A DNA stretch of 6,527 bases from SURF-32 sp964648365 (GCA_964648365.1 CAZYLK010000257.1:1-6527), one strand, 5' to 3'. Positions 1 through 6,443 are shown, counted from the stretch's first letter. The notes: generated by a model not told the origin, from the letters alone. Program-made: numbers and translations.

Positions 1-585
1 TCGTCGTCGCACTTCGTGGTGACGGCGGTCATGTTCGAGGAGTACGACGAGGCCGCGGCCTGCGATCAGCGCATCGGCCTGCTCCGCCGCGAACTGAACC
101 TGCCACCCGAAGTCGAGTTCCACTTCAACAAGAGCAGCCGCCGGGTGCGGGAGGGGTTCCTGAGGGGCGTTGCGCCGTATCAGTTTTTTTACATCTCCGC
201 GGTCGTCAACAAGGCATTGCTCGAAAGACCGGAGGTCCAGATGAAACAGCCCTTCTACAGCTACGTTGTCAGTCTGGTCTTCCAATGGGCCAGACCCCAC
301 TTGCAAAACGCCAGCGTCGTCATCGACCGCAGCAGCAGCGAGGACTTTCAGAAGAAGCTCGCCCGTTACCTGAAGCGACGGACCAATGTCGCAGGCGCGG
401 TTCCCGCGATCCGGCGCGTGAAGTCCGAGCGCTCACACAACAACAATCTGCTCCAACTGGCGGACATGATCTGCGGCGCGGTGGCTCGGTCCGTCCGCGT
501 CGAGAAGGGGGACTCGGACGTGTACCGGCGGCTGATCCGCCATCGCGAGTTGAACGTGCGTGAGTGGCCGACGCCCAGCGCATAA
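1..585 (+). CDS. DUF3800 domain protein, C-terminal part (5' end outside window)
   Basis: The frame is open from the first base, so the gene begins upstream; 194 codons remain before the TAA at 583-585. The fragment reads like the later two-thirds of DUF3800, a family with an RNase H-like fold and no settled biochemical role, often found in phage, plasmid and defence-associated loci. Visible family features are EFHFNKSSRRVREGF near codons 39-53, a beta strand ending in an acidic residue (VVIDRSS, Asp at codon 109), and the C-terminal helix motif NNLLQLADMICGAVARS with its conserved Asp at codon 155. The N-terminal Asp-Glu motif typical of the family (DESG-like) would lie in the missing part. 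Internal GTG and ATG codons at 16 and 31 are not credible starts because homology-like sequence continues through the window edge. Base composition looks somewhat less GC-rich than the neighbours (a T7 run near 184-190), compatible with transfer but not proof. It converges on the minus-strand cluster. The family call is fairly sure; function is unknown. Confidence 0.82.
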   Translation, partial: SSSHFVVTAVMFEEYDEAAACDQRIGLLRRELNLPPEVEFHFNKSSRRVREGFLRGVAPYQFFYISAVVNKALLERPEVQMKQPFYSYVVSLVFQWARPHLQNASVVIDRSSSEDFQKKLARYLKRRTNVAGAVPAIRRVKSERSHNNNLLQLADMICGAVARSVRVEKGDSDVYRRLIRHRELNVREWPTPSA

Positions 586-662
586 AAATACCCGCCGCCT
601 ATCCCCCGAAGGGAAACGCCACCGTCCGGTGACAGTTCGGCAAGCGGGTCAATTCCAATGGA

Positions 663-691
663 AGTATACCCCACGTTTCGCGATCGGGCAA
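663..691 (-). promoter_or_regulatory. Sigma70-like promoter match, antisense to DUF3800 gene
   Basis: On the minus strand TTGCCC (686-691) is followed after exactly 17 bases by TATACT (663-668). The -10 box has five of six consensus bases, the -35 four of six, and the spacing is ideal. Transcription would begin near 656 and run leftward into the 3' end of the DUF3800 gene as antisense RNA; no convincing minus-strand gene lies there. It could equally be a chance match. Confidence 0.3.
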
Positions 692-784
692 GTGAGCCGG
701 ATGGCGTTAGCGTAAGTGGTTTTTTTGCAGCAGGTTACGATCGTGTCACTGCCGGCGAAGCCTCGGCGCTCGTGAATACGGGTC

Positions 785-830
785 GGCTGCCCCATTGCGG
801 CGGAATGCCGCACAGGCTTGCCGTGCAGCC
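785..830. repeat. 46-base nested inverted repeat (double hairpin)
   Basis: The outer arms GGCTGC (785-790) and GCAGCC (825-830) are perfect complements. Inside, TGCGGC (796-801) pairs with GCCGCA (807-812) around the loop GGAAT. An alternative stem pairs GCAC+GG (810-816, one bulged A) with CC+GTGC (821-826) around CTTG. The nested and mutually exclusive stems in a convergent intergenic spacer resemble small REP-like or transcription-stop elements. No T tract follows on either strand, so a standard intrinsic terminator is unlikely. Whether it recurs in the genome cannot be seen here. Confidence 0.5.
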
Positions 831-892
831 ACATCCGCCTACCCTCAGCGCCTGCCGATCGGCCTCGGATTGCCGGCCTGCTGCGACGTGTG

Positions 893-2980
893 TCACTGGC
901 CCAGCAGTTCCGCGAACGCGGCCGCGTCGTCGGCGTCGTACTCGGCGTCGCCGTTGCAGTCGGCCAGCGACCGGTTGCAGTTGGGATAGAGGCGGGCGTA
1001 TTCCTGCGGGTCGCTCAGGGCCAGCGTGAACGCTTCCCGGTCGCCGTCGTCCACGACGCCGTCGCAGTTCAGGTCGCCTTCCGCCTTCAGCACCAGCGCG
1101 CCGCGCTTGCCGGCCAGCACTGTGGACGTCGCCGGGCCTTCGTATTGAAAGTAGCCGCCGCCGCCCTGCTTCGGCGACCGACCGCCGTGCAGACGCACGA
1201 CGTATCGCGGTGATGCAAAGTTCACCAGCACCGGCGACGAACCGGGGTTGTAACAGGCCGTGCCGCGCGTGTACTCGCGCCGGTAGATGCCTCCGTCGAT
1301 CAGGTCGGCCCGGCTGGCCAGCAGCGGGCGCACCGGATGACCCATGTCGATATCGTATTCGGGGAAGTAGTCGACGCTCTGATGAGCGTCGGCCGTCTGA
1401 TAGTGATAGTAGACGTGCGGCGTGAAGATGAGCCAGTAGCGGGCGATCGACGTGATGCGGGCGTCGATGTTATCCGCGGCGGCATACGAGTAGCCGGTCA
1501 CCGGGCGCTGGCGCACGTGGGCGACGCCGATGACGCCGTCGAGCATGTCGGCGTCGCGAAACGGCTCGGTCGCGTTCGGGCTGCTCCAGCCGATGTACTC
1601 GCAGTCCGCCCCGTCCGCGTGCGGCAGGAAGTCGTAAATGCCGGTGTAATGCGACGTGACCGAGATGCCGTTGAGCACGAGCTTCATCCGTGGATAGGCC
1701 GCCTTGAGCTCGTCGAGCATGGCGATCGTCCGCGGCTCGATGTCCGCCCACGCCGCGTCCTCGCCGACGGGCGCCGCCGGCGCCAGCCACGTCGGATACG
1801 AATCCACCACGAAATCCAGCCGCATGCCCGCCAGCCCCAGCGCCTCGGCCTCGGCGAGTCTTCCCTTGTGGACGCTCAGCCCGAGCGGATGATCGGGCTT
1901 GAAGAAATGGGCGCCGAAGCGATCGATCAGCCGGTTGTTGCGCCGCGCCGGCTCGAACATCATGCTGGTGACGTTGCGCGACGTGTCGCGCAGCCGAATC
2001 ACCCAGTGACCGCTCGACGGATATCGGGTGACGCGGCCGGTGTACTCGGTGACGCCGTCGACGGTCGGACCCTTCGCCGTGGCGATGCTGGCATAGCCCC
2101 ACTGTCCCGCCCGGCCCCACTCCAGCACGACGCTCGACGGGTTCTGCGGCCCTTCGCCCCATATCCCGGCCGTGAAGGTCAGATCCTGCGCGACCTTCAT
2201 ATAAGTGAATCCGACCGCCGCCGCGTCGGGCCGCGTCGGCCATGAATAGGCCGCGTACTCGCCAGTGTCCGCCAGGCGACTGCGCAGTCGATACCACCGA
2301 TTCGGATCGGCCGCGCTGGTTCGCGCCTCGTAGTACGCCGTGCCGTTCTCCGGCATCGGCTGGCCTTCGCCGGTCCACGGACCGTCTTTCGCCGGTGCGG
2401 ATTCGATCTGGTAGCTCGTCACGCCCGGCGGGTTGGGGTAGCCCGAGGACGGCGAGATGCGGTAATCCCGCACCCAGAACAGCCGCGTCTTTCCGTTGAC
2501 GATCACGGCCTTGAAGCTGGCCGGATCGCCGACGTGCAGAAACGCCGTTTCGTCGTGGTCGAGCCGTTTGAACCGCCAGTCGTTGATGTCCTGCCGCTGC
2601 ATGGCCATGGCGGTGACGAAGCAATACAGCGGCACGTCCGGCCGGGCGGCGCGGAAATCGTCAAGCAGGCCGGGGAAGTCATAGCCGTGCCCGTCCAGCC
2701 CGAGCACCAAGTCCGCATACTGCGTCAGAGCGCTCCACTCTTCGCCGGTCAGGCCGCGAGCCTTGTTGAAGGAGAAGCCCAGCCGCGGCGTGTTCGGTTC
2801 CCGGCGATCGGGCGTGCGCGCTGCGTCCTCGCCAGTGTCTACTTGCGCTGATTGCGCTGAGTTCGCGCTATCGGCCGGCACTCCAGCAGCGACCTGCGGG
2901 TCGGCGCCTCCTGAAGCGAGGCAGGCCGCGGCCGCCGCGACGGTGCAAAGCGCTGAGCTGGCGAGCACGGGTGTCAACAT
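893..2980 (-). CDS. Secreted glycoside-hydrolase-like protein with C-terminal dockerin-like module
   Basis: This encodes 695 residues ending at TGA (893-895). I start at the ATG at 2978-2980, with GAGAG seven bases upstream. The open frame extends to 3346, but that extension runs antisense-free through the RraB gene in another frame and has no protein-like character. A GTG at 3016 is a real alternative and would add a basic n-region (QPRLRVFER) to the signal peptide. Residues 1-25 are a hydrophobic Ala-rich export signal with Cys20, a weak lipobox candidate; residues 26-64 are a low-complexity linker. From RLGFSFNKARGLT (66-78) a TIM-barrel-like region begins (ADLVLGLDGHGYDFPGLLDD, VPLYCFVTAM). 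It is interrupted at about 175-345 by one or two fibronectin-III-like or beta-sandwich stretches (SYQIESA...WYRLRSR; WVIRLRD), then resumes at about 355-560 (GLAGMRLDFVVDSYPTW, MKLVLNGIS, ADCEYIGW, RYWLIFTPHVYYHYQ). This resembles hypothetical glycosyl-hydrolase families of the GHL15/GH114 type. Asp389 and Glu461 are candidate acidic active-site residues, by analogy only. Residues 635-695 form two EF-hand-like loops (DLNCDGVVDDGD; DCNGDAEYDADD). Substrate unknown. Confidence 0.8.
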   Translation of the reverse strand: MLTPVLASSALCTVAAAAACLASGGADPQVAAGVPADSANSAQSAQVDTGEDAARTPDRREPNTPRLGFSFNKARGLTGEEWSALTQYADLVLGLDGHGYDFPGLLDDFRAARPDVPLYCFVTAMAMQRQDINDWRFKRLDHDETAFLHVGDPASFKAVIVNGKTRLFWVRDYRISPSSGYPNPPGVTSYQIESAPAKDGPWTGEGQPMPENGTAYYEARTSAADPNRWYRLRSRLADTGEYAAYSWPTRPDAAAVGFTYMKVAQDLTFTAGIWGEGPQNPSSVVLEWGRAGQWGYASIATAKGPTVDGVTEYTGRVTRYPSSGHWVIRLRDTSRNVTSMMFEPARRNNRLIDRFGAHFFKPDHPLGLSVHKGRLAEAEALGLAGMRLDFVVDSYPTWLAPAAPVGEDAAWADIEPRTIAMLDELKAAYPRMKLVLNGISVTSHYTGIYDFLPHADGADCEYIGWSSPNATEPFRDADMLDGVIGVAHVRQRPVTGYSYAAADNIDARITSIARYWLIFTPHVYYHYQTADAHQSVDYFPEYDIDMGHPVRPLLASRADLIDGGIYRREYTRGTACYNPGSSPVLVNFASPRYVVRLHGGRSPKQGGGGYFQYEGPATSTVLAGKRGALVLKAEGDLNCDGVVDDGDREAFTLALSDPQEYARLYPNCNRSLADCNGDAEYDADDAAAFAELLGQ
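2843..2860 (-). repeat. 9-base tandem duplication in the linker of the hydrolase-like gene
   Basis: TTGCGCTGA occurs twice back to back on the plus strand (2843-2851 and 2852-2860), giving Ser-Ala-Gln-Ser-Ala-Gln in the protein linker at about residues 41-46. A degenerate third copy (GTTCGCGCT) follows. The unit is three codons long, so copy-number change would keep the frame and alter only the linker length between the signal peptide and the barrel. Confidence 0.6.
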
Positions 2981-3020
2981 GACGTATCTCTCGAAGACGC
3001 GGAGACGAGGTTGCACAATC

Positions 3021-3356
3021 TTACGAGACCACGAATGCGCCCCAGCCGTCGATCTTGCCTCCCACTGGTTGGGCGATGTCGTCGAGACGTTTCTCGATTT
3101 GCGTGATCGCCGCATGGTCGGGGAGCATCCAGCGACTGCACCAGCAAGTCCACGACGGCCCATTCTCGTCGTCATAAACGACCTTCGTGGCAAACCCCAG
3201 TTTTGACGCCGCATCCGCGACATGGCGCCCGGCCGATTCGTCGGGGACCGCAACGTGAAAGTCGATTTCATGTGGCTTCGAGAAATCGGAACCGTCCCTG
3301 AGCAGGCGGCGCAGCGCGCCGCCAGTAGCATCGTCGGGAATCCCATCGCCCTTCAC
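3021..3356 (-). CDS. RraB-domain protein (ribonuclease E inhibitor family)
   Basis: This encodes 111 residues ending at TAA (3021-3023). I choose the GTG at 3354-3356: CAGGG lies seven bases upstream, and the protein then starts directly at the family-like sequence GIPDDATGGALRRLLRDGSD. A longer frame from the ATG at 3404 adds MNADERGWNGRK, which is a translation of an intergenic repeat rather than protein. RraB hallmarks are the early D-A-x-G-x-A-L-R-R-L segment (9-18), the strand DFSKPHEIDFHVAVPDE (24-40), SWTCWCSRWMLPDH (68-81), a helix AAITQIEKRLDDIA (82-95) and the C-terminal GGKIDGWGAF (99-108), close to the GGxYDGWG ending of the family. In E. coli, RraB binds RNase E and dampens mRNA decay; outside gammaproteobacteria the domain's partner is mostly untested. 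It has no signal peptide, so it should be cytoplasmic. It sits between two genes for exported proteins, 72 and 40 bases away, same strand. Family assignment is good; an RNase E-related role is inference. The gene symbol is left blank because orthology to E. coli rraB is not shown. Confidence 0.83.
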   Translation of the reverse strand: MKGDGIPDDATGGALRRLLRDGSDFSKPHEIDFHVAVPDESAGRHVADAASKLGFATKVVYDDENGPSWTCWCSRWMLPDHAAITQIEKRLDDIAQPVGGKIDGWGAFVVS

Positions 3357-3363
3357 GTCGTGA

Positions 3364-3368
3364 CCCTG
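3364..3368 (-). promoter_or_regulatory. Ribosome binding site deciding the RraB start
   Basis: On the minus strand CAGGG ends seven bases before the GTG at 3356. The more distal ATG at 3404 sits inside the tandem repeat and has no purine-rich Shine-Dalgarno at proper distance, so this site favours the shorter protein. Confidence 0.5.
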
Positions 3369-3381
3369 CTTTCTTCCATTC

Positions 3382-3412
3382 CATCCGCGTTCATCCGCGT
3401 TCATCTGCGGTT
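3382..3412. repeat. Three-copy 10-base tandem repeat between the cytochrome and RraB genes
   Basis: CATCCGCGTT occurs exactly twice in tandem (3382-3391, 3392-3401), followed by a variant CATCTGCGGTT (3402-3412). On the minus strand it reads as GCAGATGAACGCGGATGAAC and onward. From memory, very similar GATGAACGC repeats are scattered between genes in many bacteria, Planctomycetota included, and give spurious MNADER-like N-termini when translated. Here it occupies the middle of the 72-base gap upstream of the RraB gene. Confidence 0.65.
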
Positions 3413-3428
3413 CGTACCTCTGCCGAGC

Positions 3429-6383
3429 CTACGGCCCCGTCATCGCCTCCACGAACTCCTTCGCGTCTGACAGGTCCACGTCGAAGTCGCCATCGAAGTC
3501 GAAGGCGCATTGACAGGTCGTATCCGCGGTTCCCCCGGCGCCCGTGAAGCATTCGGTCAACCGTCCGTAGTCGCTCAGGCTGATCCGCCCGTCGTGGTCG
3601 GCGTCGCCTTTGAGGACGTTCTCCGGCGTGCTGTTCGGGTCGGCCGGGTCGCTGCATGCGTCCAGTTCATCGCGGTCGAAGTATCCGTCCTCGTCGCGGT
3701 CGATGCCGATGCGCGCTTCGGAGACGAACGGGACCACGGTGAAAGTGATCTCCGCCCCCACGTCGGCCGAGAGCCGCAGTTCCTTGACTTTGATCGTCTC
3801 GCCGTCGCGGTCGGACTGCATCTTCGCGTTGCCCATATACGCGAAGCCGCGAGACTCGCCGTCGAAGATCCCCTTGGCCACGATGCCGATGCGCTCCAGG
3901 TCGGCTTCGAACGTCATGTCGTCGATCAGGTCGCGGACCTCGCGCGAATCGCGGTTCACCGCGTCCACCGTCACCTGCCACCCGACTCCCGCGTGCGTAT
4001 CCTGGCTGAGTGGGCCGGGCAGTTCCTGCGGATTGTTCGGATTGCCCATCGGCAGGTCCGAGCCGGAAAACGCCAGCATGAACGCGACCAAGTCCGCCAC
4101 CTGCTGATCGCTGGTGACGCGAAAGACCGGCTCAGTAAGAAACCGCGTCAGCGAGTCGATGCTGCCATCGTGCAGGTAGCCGAAGCCGGAGCGGTTCGAC
4201 GTTTGCGTCATGTCGAAGCCGACCTTGTCGTACAGGTTGCGAAGCTGCGGCACCTTGATGCTGACGTTGGTCGAGCCATCCATCGAGACGATGTGGTGCT
4301 TCAATTCACCATTCGGCCCCGGCGGCAGCGGCGCATAGGGCGGGCCGCGATCGGAAAAGTAGTTGCTGCCCATCCCGGTCGGCAGCGTGTGGCAGGTGAC
4401 GCAGCTAATGTTACCGGCATCGAGGAAGCCAAATCGGTAGGTGTTGACGATCCGCTCGGCGTTGCCGTTGGGCATCGGCTGGCCGGGCTGCAAGCCGCCC
4501 TGGTTACGGAAGCGGCCGGTCGAAAAATGCCCCGGCAGCGGCAGATTCGTCGGCAGCGAGTTGTCGAAGTTGCGGAACGGGTTGGGCGGGAAGTGAATCG
4601 TCGCCAGGAAGTCCTCGAACTCCTGGATGTCGTCCGGCGGCAGCGGTTCGTCCGCGCCTTGGAGCGTCGCGAACGCGGTGGCGAACTCCTCCAGCCCGTC
4701 CCGGTCGCCGCGCCAGTGATGCGGCTCTTTCTCGACGATATCTTGCAGCGTCTGCGTCATCATCGGCCCCTTCATCGGATGCCACGGCTGGCAGTCGTTG
4801 AAGTTGCCGTTGAAGCAGTTCTGGTTGAAACCCTTCACGATGCCCGACGGATCGCCAAGATCCCACGACAACCGGTCCATGCGGGCATCGACGTGGCACG
4901 ACGCACACGCGATCTGGCCGAGGCCGGAGTTGCGATGCGTATCGTAAAGATGTTTGCGGCCCGTCTTGATCGCGTCCGGGGTGGGGTCGTATAGCCGCGT
5001 TCGCGGTGCGACTTCCCGCCTTTCGGCTACAGACAACGTCGAAATTGACCCCTCGAAGTGATTCAACACGTAAGCCAGCCCGCGGGCGTCGTCGATGACC
5101 ACCCCAGTCGGCCCCTCGCCCACCGGGATCGGCTCATCCAGCACGCGCTGACCAGCCGCGTCGATCACCACGACGTTGTTCGATCCCTTACCGGTTACGA
5201 ATGCCTCGGTCCCGTCCGCCGTCCAGGCGATGCCGCGCGGATCGCCCAGCGACAGCAAGCGCTGCTCCATCGGAACGCTCGGCTCGCTGTAGGTCAGATG
5301 CGGATTCAGGTCGGTAATGGCCGGCACGCCGCCGTCGGGGTCGGTGAGCGCCACGTTGACGCGCGTGAACGTCCCCGTAATGACCGGCTCGAAGCGAATC
5401 TCGTTGGTCGCATCCGTCCCGACCACCGCCACCTCGCCTGACGCCGGATTCACGGCCAGTGCCATGCACAGGTTCATCATGCGATTGAGATAGCTGACCT
5501 CCAGCGTGGCGGCGTCGATGACCGCGACATCGTGGTCGGGCAGATCCCACCCCTGCGGCCGGCCGGACTTCTGCGCCGACGGCCCGCTGACGAGTCGCGT
5601 CCAGTTGCCGCCGTTGTCGTCCATCCACCGGCCGCGGTCATCCTTGCGCACGATCAACCCGACGCGCGGCGGCGGCGGATTGTTGCGATTCTGCGGCGGG
5701 AAGAACGCGTTGCCGTCGTTCGGCGGAGGATTGACGCCGCCGTAGGGGCCTTCCGGGTCGCTGACGACGTTGGGCGGAAAGTTGATGACGTTGCCCTGCG
5801 TGCCGCCGCCGAGGATCGTCGTGCCGTTGCCCGACTCGAACACGGCCGCGTAGACGAACGCGCCCTCCGGGCTGACCGCCAGCGCCCGCGGATCTTCCGC
5901 ATCGATCGCGATCTCGGCCGGCGGCGCGCCCAGATCCGCCGGGTCATACACCAGCACCGCATCCGCCTGCGAACAGGTGACAAACGCACGTAGAGGATTG
6001 CCCGCGAACGCAACGTCGGCCGGTTCATCCAGCGTCCGCAGCGTCGCCACGACGTTCATGGTGGTCAGATCGACAATGCTGACGGAATCCGACACGTGGC
6101 ACACAACCCATGCCTCGCGGTTGGTTCGCGCCCGTACCGAAACCGGATCCAGCCCGACGGGGACCGACCCCTGTGCCACCGGACGCCCCGATCGCAGGTC
6201 GAACACCTCCAGCCGGTTATCGGCGGTATTGACCGCCAGCAGCGTGTCGCCGTCCGGCGTGATGTCGAGCGGCCGGACCTGCGGCGTCTCCCAGTTGACG
6301 AACGACGATTGCCCGGCCGCGGGCGAACCCAGCGCCGCCCACATCATGACCGCTCCCACAAGCACGCGCGAAGGTGAAACCAC
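3429..6383 (-). CDS. Secreted YVTN beta-propeller / di-haem cytochrome c protein with dockerin-like C-terminus
   Basis: This encodes 984 residues ending at TAG (3429-3431). The GTG at 6381-6383 is chosen over the TTG at 6404 because GGAGGA lies seven bases upstream and the protein then opens with a clean Sec signal (VSPSRVLVGAVMMWAALGSPAAGQ, cleavage near residue 25). Residues about 36-455 form roughly seven YVTN-type propeller blades (PLDITPDGDTLLAVNTADNR; DPRGIAWTADGTEAFVTGKG; VVVIDAA), interrupted at about 185-284 by a Gly/Asn/Pro-rich insertion (NRNNPPPPR). Two haem c sites follow: CASCH (493-497) and CVTCH (661-665). Between them are family-typical stretches KGPMMTQTLQDI and HHWRGDRDGLEEF; after the second come KVPQLRNLYDKVGF and GYLHDGSIDSL. 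This fits the MauG/cytochrome c peroxidase-like superfamily in a broad sense. An EF-hand-like loop DRDEDGYFDRDE (895-906) precedes a dockerin-like pair (DADHDGRISLSD at 927-938; DFDGDFDVDLSD at 962-973). The protein is probably periplasmic or surface-located, with Ca2+ bound by the C-terminal loops. It would be the first gene of the minus-strand cluster. Redox partner and substrate are unknown; whether it is a peroxidase or only an electron carrier cannot be told. Confidence 0.88.
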   Translation of the reverse strand: MVSPSRVLVGAVMMWAALGSPAAGQSSFVNWETPQVRPLDITPDGDTLLAVNTADNRLEVFDLRSGRPVAQGSVPVGLDPVSVRARTNREAWVVCHVSDSVSIVDLTTMNVVATLRTLDEPADVAFAGNPLRAFVTCSQADAVLVYDPADLGAPPAEIAIDAEDPRALAVSPEGAFVYAAVFESGNGTTILGGGTQGNVINFPPNVVSDPEGPYGGVNPPPNDGNAFFPPQNRNNPPPPRVGLIVRKDDRGRWMDDNGGNWTRLVSGPSAQKSGRPQGWDLPDHDVAVIDAATLEVSYLNRMMNLCMALAVNPASGEVAVVGTDATNEIRFEPVITGTFTRVNVALTDPDGGVPAITDLNPHLTYSEPSVPMEQRLLSLGDPRGIAWTADGTEAFVTGKGSNNVVVIDAAGQRVLDEPIPVGEGPTGVVIDDARGLAYVLNHFEGSISTLSVAERREVAPRTRLYDPTPDAIKTGRKHLYDTHRNSGLGQIACASCHVDARMDRLSWDLGDPSGIVKGFNQNCFNGNFNDCQPWHPMKGPMMTQTLQDIVEKEPHHWRGDRDGLEEFATAFATLQGADEPLPPDDIQEFEDFLATIHFPPNPFRNFDNSLPTNLPLPGHFSTGRFRNQGGLQPGQPMPNGNAERIVNTYRFGFLDAGNISCVTCHTLPTGMGSNYFSDRGPPYAPLPPGPNGELKHHIVSMDGSTNVSIKVPQLRNLYDKVGFDMTQTSNRSGFGYLHDGSIDSLTRFLTEPVFRVTSDQQVADLVAFMLAFSGSDLPMGNPNNPQELPGPLSQDTHAGVGWQVTVDAVNRDSREVRDLIDDMTFEADLERIGIVAKGIFDGESRGFAYMGNAKMQSDRDGETIKVKELRLSADVGAEITFTVVPFVSEARIGIDRDEDGYFDRDELDACSDPADPNSTPENVLKGDADHDGRISLSDYGRLTECFTGAGGTADTTCQCAFDFDGDFDVDLSDAKEFVEAMTGP

Positions 6384-6390
6384 GTCTGTC

Positions 6391-6396
6391 TCCTCC
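6391..6396 (-). promoter_or_regulatory. Strong Shine-Dalgarno deciding the cytochrome start
   Basis: GGAGGA on the minus strand, seven bases before the GTG at 6383. This is the best ribosome binding site in the window. It lies inside the coding extension that a TTG start at 6404 would need, which argues against that upstream start. Confidence 0.75.
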
Positions 6397-6419
6397 AGAG
6401 GCAAGCAGAATCAGGCCGC

Positions 6420-6443
6420 CCGACGGGCATCCGGCCGACGGGC
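6420..6443. repeat. Short direct repeat in the cytochrome leader
   Basis: CCGACGGGC occurs at 6420-6428 and again at 6435-6443 (one base of uncertainty at the edges). The first copy is part of the near-palindrome GCCCGACGGGC (6418-6428). It falls in the predicted 5' untranslated leader, just downstream of the expected transcription start near 6440, so it could form a leader hairpin or bind a regulator. It may also be GC-rich chance. Confidence 0.35.

Larger units (their letters stand above)
586..892. other. Intergenic stretch between convergent genes
   Basis: These 307 bases separate the DUF3800 stop from the stop of the minus-strand hydrolase-like gene. Open frames crossing it have arginine-rich or low-complexity translations with no family resemblance, so I call no gene. 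It contains a compact inverted-repeat element (785-830), a minus-strand promoter-like match (663-691), a T7 run (720-726) without a convincing stem in front of it, and a perfect 10-base palindrome GCCGATCGGC at 854-863. No classical stem-plus-T-tract terminator is visible for either convergent gene. Confidence 0.7.

Noticed and set aside
720..726. T7 run as an intrinsic terminator for the DUF3800 gene
   Set aside because: The sequence just upstream gives only a three-base stem (GCC/GGC), too weak for an intrinsic terminator.
658..1029. Small plus-strand gene starting in the intergenic stretch
   Set aside because: The second half is low-complexity Arg-rich and overlaps the 3' end of the hydrolase-like gene antisense; no ribosome site or family match was seen.
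1337..2245. Plus-strand open frame of 302 codons opposite the hydrolase-like gene
   Set aside because: Antisense shadow in GC-rich DNA: Arg/Val/Asp-rich with no family resemblance, while the minus strand has a coherent exported protein.
2981..3346. N-terminal extension of the hydrolase-like protein
   Set aside because: It overlaps the whole RraB gene in a different frame, is Arg/Ser-rich, and would bury the signal peptide 122 residues inside the protein.
3382..3412. CRISPR array
   Set aside because: The units are 10 bases in direct tandem without spacers; this is a short tandem repeat.
3510..4994. Long plus-strand open frame (494 codons) opposite the cytochrome gene
   Set aside because: Its translation is rich in Arg, Val, Ala and His as expected from reading GC-rich coding DNA backwards; the minus strand encodes clear haem motifs and propeller repeats there.
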